Source of the DNA: Promethearchaeota archaeon CR_4
Lineage (GTDB): Archaea; Asgardarchaeota; Lokiarchaeia; Sigyniarchaeales; CR-4
Direction of reading: 5' to 3'
Length of the DNA: 5,638 nt
Assembly (NCBI GenBank): GCA_001940655.1
Contig: MBAA01000057.1
Location: forward strand, 1,048-6,685
Positions within the stretch are counted from its first letter, which is position 1. Each line of letters opens with the position of its first letter. Below, in pieces: positions 1 through 5,151 of the stretch. The position numbers were made by a program, and so were the translations under genes. The notes below the pieces were generated by a model, which had not been told where the DNA came from, did no database searches, and saw only the letters and a program-made list of their open reading frames with translations.

Positions 1-2
1 CG

Positions 3-407
3 TATGCTTGGCATGGCATCGGGGAGGCATTGCACATACAAGGTGATTTTAGTGGGGCATCAGATGCCTTTAAAAATGAGGAAAAAACCCGACAAGGGTT
101 GGAGCCTTCCCCATCACCCTACGTCAGGAATGCCACCTTCAGTAATCCTCCGACAAGTCAAACTTTTTCAAGCGATGCTAAATTTTGTCCCAACTGTGGG
201 GCATCCCTTCCTGCAGGAACGCAATTTTGTTCTCGGTGCGGTGCACAAATTAGCACAGCGAGTATCGTAACTCCTGCTTATAGTACGCAAAATGCGCCTT
301 ACCAACCAGCGCCTTACCAATCATCTCCTTACCAACAAGGTTACTACCCACAAGCGCCTTATCAAGGGACTAGAGGAAATGTATATGGGGAGTTGGGCTT
401 GCTCTAG
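3..407 (+). CDS. TPR / zinc-ribbon / PYQ-repeat protein, N-terminal segment (5'-partial, frame broken)
   Basis: The frame is open to the left edge of the window, so the true start probably lies upstream; the TTG at 30 is only the first start-like codon that gives a complete ORF. Bases 3-95 encode YAWHGIGEALHIQGDF... followed by SGASDAFKNEEK, which fits a TPR helix pair (W, G, A, then GD and A..AF spacing). Reading on, a zinc ribbon follows with CPNC at 186-197 and CSRC at 228-239, a four-Cys knuckle typical of the zinc-ribbon domains of prokaryotic membrane proteins. Next is a low-complexity linker (about 285-371) with four PYQ units rich in Pro, Tyr and Gln. The frame then meets TAG at 405-407, but the hydrophobic tail expected of this architecture continues in another frame, so this stop is probably the result of a one-base indel. 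The likely role is a membrane-anchored adaptor or scaffold; the ligand is unknown. Confidence 0.7.
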   Translation, partial: YAWHGIGEALHIQGDFSGASDAFKNEEKTRQGLEPSPSPYVRNATFSNPPTSQTFSSDAKFCPNCGASLPAGTQFCSRCGAQISTASIVTPAYSTQNAPYQPAPYQSSPYQQGYYPQAPYQGTRGNVYGELGLL

Positions 408-568
408 CTATCATTGGACTTTTTATATTTGGAATTCCATTTGGAATTATGGCTTTAATATTGGGGGCACTTGGGCAGAGGAAAGATCGCACCAAAGGTC
501 TAGCTAGCGCTGCATTATGTGTCTGTTTGATTGACATCATCGCGGTTATTATCGTTCTCGCAATTTAA
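389..568 (+). pseudogene. Two-helix membrane tail of the preceding gene, in the -1 frame (DUF4190-like)
   Basis: This frame has no start of its own; its last upstream stop is TAG at 371-373. It encodes VGLALAIIGLFIFGIP and a further hydrophobic stretch to about 475, then a short basic loop (QRKDRTKG, 476-499), then a second hydrophobic stretch ending in AVIIVLAI before TAA at 566-568. Two Gly/Ala/Ile-rich helices joined by a basic loop is the pattern of the DUF4190-type tail often found C-terminal to a zinc ribbon and a Pro/Tyr/Gln-rich linker. Adding one G to the GGGG at 387-390 would join the upstream ORF to this one as ...VYGGVGLALA.... I see it as the C-terminus of the 3-407 gene, separated by a sequencing error or a real mutation. 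It could also be reached by -1 frameshifting, but no convincing slippery heptamer is visible. Confidence 0.65.
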
Positions 569-596
569 TTGTTAAAAATTATATGAACATCATAAC

Positions 597-604
597 TTTT
601 TTTT
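597..604 (+). terminator. T-tract terminator candidate after the zinc-ribbon gene
   Basis: Eight consecutive T lie about 29 bases after the TAA of the membrane-tail frame, followed by the palindrome TAAAATTTTA at 604-613. Archaeal RNA polymerase terminates at T-rich tracts without needing a hairpin, so this is a plausible 3' end. That the terminator follows the 566 stop, rather than the 405 stop, mildly supports reading the tail as part of the gene. Confidence 0.5.
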
Positions 605-926
605 AAAATTTTATTGCATCTAAGAGGGTAAATGACAATAATACATTCTTTATTTGGCTAACGATTGACAAAGTGTGTTCCAATTTTCGCTTTGATAGAG
701 TTTATATCCACCATGATTTCGACAGGTATGTCAACATCACGAGGAGATATTTATTGCTCAAGTCTAGAACGTGATTGCTAGTCGCAATTTCCCAATAGCT
801 TTTTAGGGTACCATGCGAATAACAAGGGTTGGAGATTCGTATCTGCTTAGCTCAGGGTCGTCCAAGAATAATATTAAATAGGTTCGAGAAATAATGGTCA
901 TTATAATCTATTCGGTGGAATAGTCC

Positions 927-940
927 TTCTTTAAATACGC
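927..940 (+). promoter_or_regulatory. TATA-box candidate for the Ras/Rab-like GTPase gene
   Basis: TTTAAATA at 930-937 is the best archaeal TATA-like element upstream of the ATG at 984. With the usual distance of about 25 bases from TATA centre to start site, transcription would begin near 960, giving a leader of roughly 24 bases. No clear Shine-Dalgarno sequence lies in that leader. A second weaker A/T element (ATTATAAT) is near 900-907. Confidence 0.4.
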
Positions 941-983
941 CTTATTGCATAATCAAATCATCTATCATCACTCGTGAATTCGT

Positions 984-1511
984 ATGGCATTCAAGCTCAA
1001 GGTCCTCCTGTGCGGGCCCGCAGCGGTCGGGAAAACCTCGCTGATTTACCGGTTTATCAAGTCCAAGTTCAATGCCGATTACAAACTGACAGTGGGCGTG
1101 GACATTATGACGAAAGACGTAGAATATTCGCCCGGGGAAATTGCGACCTTGTCAATCTGGGACATCGGGGGGCAGGCTAGGTTTGAATTCATCCGTTCAA
1201 CCTTCTACAAGGGAGCTGCAGGCGTGCTCCTCGTCTTTGACCTCACACGAGCCGACACATATGATCAAGTCACCTCGAAGTGGTTACAAGAAGTTCGCCA
1301 GTTCGCTGGAGAGAACATCCCCTTCGTACTCATCGGAAATAAACTCGACTTAATCAAAGAACTCGGTGAAGTAGTTGATCGGAAGGCCGCCAAGCACTTT
1401 GCCGAATCCCAAAATTCCATCTATATTGAGACTTCCGCTTTGGACGGCACCTCGGTTGACGAGGCATTCCTCGAATTGACCCGCCGGATCGTGCGGAGTC
1501 GTTCAGGATAA
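984..1511 (+). CDS. Ras/Rab-like small GTPase, single domain
   Basis: A 175-residue GTP-binding switch protein of the Ras superfamily, spanning just the G domain. The G1 P-loop is GPAAVGKT (11-18), with Lys17 and Thr18 for phosphate and magnesium. Thr36 in KLTVGVD is the switch I (G2) threonine. G3 is WDIGGQ (59-64), with the catalytic-type Gln64 kept. G4 is NKLD (119-122) and G5 is ETSAL (149-153). The NKxD box and the VLLVFDLT strand place it nearer Ras/Rab than Arf or Rag, although the DIGGQ spelling of G3 resembles Arf and Rag rather than the DTAGQ usual in Ras and Rab. The C-terminus stops at RRIVRSRSG with no cysteine, so it cannot be prenylated there, unlike most eukaryotic Ras and Rab proteins. 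The ATG at 984 starts directly before the first strand (FKLKVLLCG), so it is a natural start. It has its own promoter candidate upstream. Its partners and target membrane or complex are unknown. Confidence 0.93.
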   Translation: MAFKLKVLLCGPAAVGKTSLIYRFIKSKFNADYKLTVGVDIMTKDVEYSPGEIATLSIWDIGGQARFEFIRSTFYKGAAGVLLVFDLTRADTYDQVTSKWLQEVRQFAGENIPFVLIGNKLDLIKELGEVVDRKAAKHFAESQNSIYIETSALDGTSVDEAFLELTRRIVRSRSG

Positions 1512-1535
1512 ATAAAATTGACTTACTTTTCGTGA

Positions 1536-1541
1536 TTTTTT
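1536..1541 (+). terminator. T-tract terminator candidate after the Ras/Rab-like GTPase gene
   Basis: Six T in a row, 24 bases past the stop codon, within a pyrimidine-rich stretch that begins with CTTTT at 1526. This is the kind of hairpin-free T-rich tract used for termination in archaea. It separates the GTPase gene from the ligase gene. Confidence 0.45.
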
Positions 1542-1564
1542 CTTCATTATTGATTAATCTCTAC

Positions 1565-1586
1565 GCTTTTCCTTTTCAGGAAAAGT
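1565..1586 (+). promoter_or_regulatory. Perfect 7-bp inverted repeat upstream of the ligase gene
   Basis: CTTTTCC (1566-1572) pairs exactly with GGAAAAG (1579-1585) around a six-base loop TTTTCA, and a G-T pair could extend the stem at 1565/1586. It lies 54 bases before the ligase ATG. It could be an operator-like palindrome, a leader hairpin, or part of the end of the preceding transcript. The role is not shown by the sequence. Confidence 0.35.
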
Positions 1587-1639
1587 TCGATGCAATTAAG
1601 CTCAAGTAGGGATGTGTCCTCCTCTTTCTTGGTTTAATT

Positions 1640-3334
1640 ATGCGTTTCTCTGCCATTTGTGAGATTTTCGAACAGATCGCATCAACGAGTAGCACAAACC
1701 AGAAAGTCGCCATCGTCACGCAATTTCTACGTCAAACGCCTATTGACGAAATACCGCTAGTCATACAAATCCTCACGGGCACGCTCTTCTCCCAAGGCGC
1801 TCCCCTTAACATCGGTTACATAATTCTGTGGAAGATTGCCCGGCAGGTTGTGGGAGCGTCAGAAAACCAATTAGAACAGGCGCGACAAGCTCATGGTGAT
1901 CTTGGTGGGGCGATGGCAGCTCTTTTTTCGCAGCGAAAAACCCGCCAAGCAACACTCTTTATGGTCGATCCCCCTTCTCTAAACGATTTGGTAAACCTGT
2001 ACCAGCGTTTGACGATTACGGGGTCTCGTTCCACAACCCGGAAGAAACAGTGGATTGCAGCTTTCCTCGACCGTTTGACTGCAGTGGAAGTGAAATATTT
2101 CGTTCGACTTCTCCTCGGATGGTTAAACATCGGTCTGCAAACTCCGCTCGTTTTGCGGGCCATTGCCGAATTGACAAATGTACCCGAGGAATCCGTTCGG
2201 CGGGCGGTTCTCAAGCACCCAGAGGTGGGTGAAATTGCACGCATTGCGATGACGGAAGGACTTAATGGCCTTGCTCGTATCCAAATCCGACCATTAATTC
2301 CTGTGCTGCCCATGTTGGCAATGCAAACAGATACGTTTGAAGAAGCTTTGAGGGATTTCGGCGGAACAGTGGCTGCAGAGTACAAATATGACGGCATCCG
2401 CCTACAATTGCACCAGGACGGGGATCGCATAGAAGTATTCTCGCGACGCTTGACTCAACTGACCAACCAATTTCCTGACCTTATTGCAAGTTGGAAGGAC
2501 ATTACACGAGAGAAACGCTGCGTTGTGGAAGGGGAAGTAGTGGGAATGTTGGGGGGAAAAATTACTCCCTTCCAAGTTTTCATGCGTCGTATTCGGACGT
2601 ATGAAATTGAGGCAACAGCATCAGATGTACCAGTATCATTGTTTCTATTTGACGTGCTCTTTGTTGGAGATGAAGATGTCACGCGTCTGACTTATCGCGA
2701 GCGATATGCGATCCTCGAAAGAATGTTTAAACCAAGCGAACACATACGTTTAGCCACCCGCATCGTATCCAATGATGTCAAAGAATTACAGAATTTCTTT
2801 GAACAGGCGATAACAGCCGAATGCGAGGGCATTATGCTCAAGGATCTTAAGGCAGATTATATGCCCGGCACGCGAGGAACCCGAATGCTCAAGTATAAGA
2901 AAACCCTCGAGACTCTGGATTTGATCCTCGTGGGAGCAGAATATGGCGAGGGGCGGAAGAGTGCCCTTTTTTCACGTTTTTTCTTCGCTGCCTGGGATGA
3001 AACACGCACTAAGTTCACCACCTTGGGAAAAGTTAGCACAGGACTTACGGATGATGATAATCAAGTCCTGAATGACCAAATCCGCCCCCTAATCGTGCAA
3101 GAAGAGGGCCGAAGAGTAACCGTTGCCCCCCAACTCGTGTGTGAGGTGCTTGCAGACGAGATTTTAGAATCGCCGCGTTTCGAGGCTGGATATGCTCTCC
3201 GTTTTGCACGAATTGTGCGCATCAGAGAAGATCTGAGTATCGATGACGCGGACGACATCGGCAAAGTCAAGAATTTATTCACCACCCAGCGATCTCGTAA
3301 AAATTATGCCCAAGGAAAACACGAACAAGAATAA
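1640..3334 (+). CDS. lig: ATP-dependent DNA ligase (archaeal type)
   Basis: This 564-residue enzyme seals nicks in duplex DNA using ATP, through a ligase-AMP and then a DNA-adenylate intermediate, in replication and repair. The length matches archaeal replicative ligases. Residues 1 to about 210 form the helical DNA-binding domain; the start MRFSAICEIFEQI and the stretch VRLLLGWLNIGL (155-166) are typical of it. The nucleotidyltransferase core has motif I EYKYDGIR (247-254) with the adenylated Lys249, motif Ia at FSRR (267-270), motif III at VEGEVV (296-301), motif IIIa at LFLFDVLF (334-341), motif IV at EGIMLKD (396-402) and motif V at MLKYKK (416-421). The OB-fold domain ends with the motif VI region RFARIVRIRED (521-531). 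All catalytic residues I can check are present, so it should be active. ATG 1640 agrees with the family's N-terminus. A separate transcription unit is likely, since spacers of 128 and 55 bp flank it. Confidence 0.97.
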   Translation: MRFSAICEIFEQIASTSSTNQKVAIVTQFLRQTPIDEIPLVIQILTGTLFSQGAPLNIGYIILWKIARQVVGASENQLEQARQAHGDLGGAMAALFSQRKTRQATLFMVDPPSLNDLVNLYQRLTITGSRSTTRKKQWIAAFLDRLTAVEVKYFVRLLLGWLNIGLQTPLVLRAIAELTNVPEESVRRAVLKHPEVGEIARIAMTEGLNGLARIQIRPLIPVLPMLAMQTDTFEEALRDFGGTVAAEYKYDGIRLQLHQDGDRIEVFSRRLTQLTNQFPDLIASWKDITREKRCVVEGEVVGMLGGKITPFQVFMRRIRTYEIEATASDVPVSLFLFDVLFVGDEDVTRLTYRERYAILERMFKPSEHIRLATRIVSNDVKELQNFFEQAITAECEGIMLKDLKADYMPGTRGTRMLKYKKTLETLDLILVGAEYGEGRKSALFSRFFFAAWDETRTKFTTLGKVSTGLTDDDNQVLNDQIRPLIVQEEGRRVTVAPQLVCEVLADEILESPRFEAGYALRFARIVRIREDLSIDDADDIGKVKNLFTTQRSRKNYAQGKHEQE

Positions 3335-3338
3335 AACA

Positions 3339-3343
3339 TTTTT
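3339..3343 (+). terminator. Short T-tract after the ligase gene
   Basis: Five T directly after the ligase stop codon (5 bases downstream). This is short for an archaeal terminator, so read-through into the next gene is quite possible. Confidence 0.25.
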
Positions 3344-3354
3344 CGCGGGCTACC

Positions 3355-3370
3355 GAAATGCTTTTACGAG
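3355..3370 (+). promoter_or_regulatory. Weak promoter candidate before the winged-helix-like gene
   Basis: CGAAATGCTTTTACG resembles a BRE-plus-TATA arrangement. The A/T core at about 3361-3366 is about 26 bases before the ATG at 3390, which would make the transcript leaderless. The element departs from consensus, so co-transcription with the ligase gene remains equally possible. Confidence 0.25.
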
Positions 3371-3389
3371 CTATCTTGCCTAGAAGGGT

Positions 3390-3839
3390 ATGTTACATGC
3401 GTCTGATGAAAGTGTAGATGTACGGGCGCAGAATGTCATAACGGGGATGGGGAAAGAAGAACGCCTCTTTGTTAAGGATCTCCCTATCCCACGTGACCTC
3501 TCTGTATTGGATGTACCCTTGTTAATTAGGAACGGGTGGGTCGCCCACGTTGGTAAGTGGTGTGTTTTGACTCCACGTGGGGGAAATGTGACCACAACGC
3601 GTGATTTATCAAAGGAAGTCCTGTGTTGGTTTCACATTCTTGCTCAGGTTCCGAAACGGAGTGTTCTCGCCAACTTGGAACAGAAAGGTATAATAGAGAA
3701 TCGGCAAGGGTTTCCTTTGCTGACCATCTTTGGGCAAGTCGTAAAAGAACAGATTAAAGTCATAGATGATTACGTGTTGCACCACTCGTGGCGTTTACCT
3801 TCGGATGCAAGAGAAAATGCACCACGGGACCAAGTTTGA
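3390..3839 (+). CDS. Hypothetical protein, possible tandem winged-helix regulator
   Basis: I do not recognise the family of this 149-residue protein. Two stretches have the look of winged-helix units. Residues 44-64 (LLIRNGWVAHVGKWCVLTPRG) resemble a helix end followed by a beta-wing and the LTPxG turn common in such domains. Residues 92-125 (ANLEQKGIIENRQGFPLLTI, then FGQVVKEQ) match the same helix, G-I-I-E, wing and L-T-xx-G pattern. That would suit a DNA-binding regulator or a protein-protein adaptor. No signal peptide or membrane segment is visible, and the last 15 residues are polar. ATG 3390 is the first possible start, because an in-frame TAG sits at 3381-3383. A second ATG at 3447 (residue 20) would remove an N-terminus with no clear structure and may be the real start. 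The gene sits between the ligase and the Rag-like GTPase and could regulate either; this is inference. Confidence 0.65.
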   Translation: MLHASDESVDVRAQNVITGMGKEERLFVKDLPIPRDLSVLDVPLLIRNGWVAHVGKWCVLTPRGGNVTTTRDLSKEVLCWFHILAQVPKRSVLANLEQKGIIENRQGFPLLTIFGQVVKEQIKVIDDYVLHHSWRLPSDARENAPRDQV

Positions 3840-3978
3840 TAACACATATCTTTCAATGTCTTCGGGAGTATCCGACCATAATTATAGAAAAGCGCCAGGC
3901 TCAAGTAACCTTAGTCTCGTGAATTATAACCATATAGGGGAGATTTATTAGCTGCACTATTTATGCCGATCGTTATTG

Positions 3979-3989
3979 ATATATATCTA
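3979..3989 (+). promoter_or_regulatory. TATA-box candidate for the Rag-like GTPase gene
   Basis: GATATATATCT is a strong A/T alternation centred near 3984, about 41 bases before the ATG at 4025. A start site near 4010 would leave a leader of about 15 bases that still contains the Shine-Dalgarno-like GTGATC at 4012-4017. This promoter, together with the 185-bp gap upstream, suggests the Rag-like gene is expressed on its own. Confidence 0.5.
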
Positions 3990-4011
3990 GCCAGAATTTA
4001 CTTGACTAGAA

Positions 4012-4017
4012 GTGATC
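4012..4017 (+). promoter_or_regulatory. Shine-Dalgarno-like site GTGATC for the Rag-like gene
   Basis: GTGATC matches the right half of the sequence complementary to the conserved 16S rRNA 3' end (AGGAGGTGATCC). It ends 7 bases before the ATG at 4025, a usual spacing, and supports that start. The 16S gene of this organism is not in the window, so the pairing is assumed. Confidence 0.4.
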
Positions 4018-4024
4018 GTCCGCG

Positions 4025-4972
4025 ATGCTTGCCAAACCCCTGGAAAGTCAGAAGAAGATCATCCTCACAGGATTAGCCTCGGCCGGCAAAACCAGCATCC
4101 TCCGGGCTCTGGATCAAGATTTCGTTGGCCTCCACCAGCTCACCCCTACGAAAGGCGTGGAACACACGAAAATTAAGGTCTTCGGCGTGGAAATATATCG
4201 CTGGGATCTCGGGGGACAAGAAGGTTACCGCCAGAAGTATATCCAAGAAAAAGAAAGATATTTCTCTGGAACCAACCTCGTCATTTTCGTCCTCGACATC
4301 CAAGACGAAAACATCCGAGCTAATTTAGACTATCTAAGGCAAGTTTTTGATGCATTACACGAGTTAGATGTAACTCCACTCTTCTCTATATTCTTTCACA
4401 AATATGATCCGCGTATTTTAATTTCCAGTATAGTGCATCGCGAACGGATGGAGAAGTATATCCAACAAATAGGGGAGATGAAGGGAGAGATCGAGATGTG
4501 GTATTACCCAACCTCGATTTACGATCTCACGTCATTAATCACTTCTTTCTCCCACGTTTTCATCCAGATCTTTCCCCAACAGGAGGTTTTTGCGAAAGAA
4601 TTGAAAGACATTCGTGAAAGATTCGTAATCCCGGCAATTGCAGTAACAGATTTTTCACCTTTCATCATTTCAAAAAATTACGAAGAAAATTTAGCGGAAG
4701 AAGACGCTCACCAGTTCGAAGCTCGAATGCTGACGTTGACACGCCAACTCAAAGGTAGGGGAGGGGGTACAATTTCTTGGACCATTGAACCATTCAACGA
4801 AATCTTTTCGATTGTAGCGTTTTCATTTCCAGTTAAGACAGAAAAATACGTTATGACGGGTTTGTTCCCGAAAGACACCTTCCACGATCTAGACCGTCTT
4901 CGAAAATTCGACATGAGCGCCAAGGAAGCCATCCTAGGTATCCGGAAAATCCTCGAGCATTTTTACGTGTAG
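4025..4972 (+). CDS. Rag/Gtr1-like GTPase with C-terminal roadblock/longin-type domain
   Basis: This 315-residue protein aligns by eye along its whole length with the RagA/Gtr1 family, which in eukaryotes forms dimers that control TORC1 at the lysosome. Its archaeal role is unknown. The P-loop is GLASAGKTS (16-24), switch I has PTKGVE with Thr42, and G3 is WDLGGQ (60-65) with Gln65 kept. The G4 box is HKYD (125-128), the Rag-type HKxD instead of NKxD, and G5 is TSIYD (163-167), matching the TSIWD of RagA. From about 200 the protein has an alternating strand and helix order (AIAVTDF, PFIISK, a long helix 220-245, TISWTIEP, FSIVAFSFPV, KYVMTGLF, then helices), which matches the C-terminal dimerisation domain of Rags, including a YVM element. 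No lipidation cysteine or membrane segment is seen. GC falls from about 51% in the first 300 bases to about 39% in the next 300. A T-tract follows directly. Confidence 0.9.
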   Translation: MLAKPLESQKKIILTGLASAGKTSILRALDQDFVGLHQLTPTKGVEHTKIKVFGVEIYRWDLGGQEGYRQKYIQEKERYFSGTNLVIFVLDIQDENIRANLDYLRQVFDALHELDVTPLFSIFFHKYDPRILISSIVHRERMEKYIQQIGEMKGEIEMWYYPTSIYDLTSLITSFSHVFIQIFPQQEVFAKELKDIRERFVIPAIAVTDFSPFIISKNYEENLAEEDAHQFEARMLTLTRQLKGRGGGTISWTIEPFNEIFSIVAFSFPVKTEKYVMTGLFPKDTFHDLDRLRKFDMSAKEAILGIRKILEHFYV

Positions 4973-4976
4973 GGGA

Positions 4977-4984
4977 TTTTTTTT
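4977..4984 (+). terminator. T-tract terminator after the Rag-like gene
   Basis: Eight T begin 5 bases after the TAG at 4970-4972, right after GGGGA. This is a good hairpin-free archaeal terminator candidate. It would end the Rag-like transcript before the kinase-like gene. Confidence 0.6.
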
Positions 4985-5027
4985 ACAACTACTTTATGTT
5001 ATAACAGTCTTAACGTTGCCATATTTG

Positions 5028-5034
5028 TTTTTTT
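5028..5034 (+). terminator. Second T-tract downstream of the Rag-like gene
   Basis: Seven T in a row, 55 bases after the stop codon, within the sequence ATATTTG...GGTTAT. It may act as a backup terminator. It sits upstream of any plausible promoter for the gene at 5152. Confidence 0.4.
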
Positions 5035-5140
5035 GGTTATTTCAAGTGTGATTGGATAAAATCTAAATTGAAAAATAAAGAATAAGACGCGGAGTTAAAA
5101 GGACAAAGACGTTAAAGAATGAAGTGTAAATGATGTGCAA

Positions 5141-5144
5141 AGGA
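5141..5144 (+). promoter_or_regulatory. Shine-Dalgarno site for the kinase-like gene
   Basis: AGGA, within AAAGGA at 5139-5144, ends 7 bases before the ATG at 5152. The spacing is right and decides the start of a gene whose N-terminus has no strong conservation. TATA-like A/T stretches lie upstream around 5055-5080, but none stands out. Confidence 0.5.
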
Positions 5145-5151
5145 ATATTGT

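Larger units (their letters stand above)
569..983. other. Long AT-rich spacer without a supported gene
   Basis: No ORF of convincing length is present on either strand. The start is very AT-rich (601-660 has 14 G or C in 60). It holds a T-tract at 597-604 and a TATA-like promoter candidate at 930-937 for the GTPase gene. A short open stretch of 30 codons occurs on the minus strand (658-750, stop at 658-660) with protein-like composition, but it lacks support as a gene. A T-arm-like GGTTCGA at 882-888 lacks paired stem bases, so I do not call a tRNA. Confidence 0.6.

Noticed and set aside
4..270. An 88-codon + strand ORF at the left edge
   Set aside because: It overlaps the frame that carries the TPR-like unit and the zinc ribbon and shows no domain of its own.
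285..371. PYQ-encoding repeats as a possible CRISPR or satellite array
   Set aside because: The repeats are imperfect, lie in frame in the coding sequence and encode a Pro/Tyr/Gln linker; there are no spacers of even length.
92..834. A 13-base direct repeat ACAAGGGTTGGAG at 92-104 and 822-834
   Set aside because: One exact 13-mer pair in a window this size is not far from chance, and the flanks share nothing, so it does not mark an element boundary.
882..888. GGTTCGA resembling a tRNA T-arm
   Set aside because: The flanking bases cannot form the five-base T stem, and no acceptor, D-arm or anticodon stem is visible nearby.
1891..2430. A 179-codon ORF on the minus strand
   Set aside because: It lies wholly antisense to the core of the DNA ligase, whose motifs are intact. 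Its translation is rich in Arg and Ser, as is usual for antisense shadows.
3766..3951. A 61-codon + strand ORF overlapping the end of the 149-residue gene
   Set aside because: It has no recognisable motif, no good ribosome binding site and a low-complexity Ser/Asn/Tyr composition; it reads as out-of-frame and spacer sequence.
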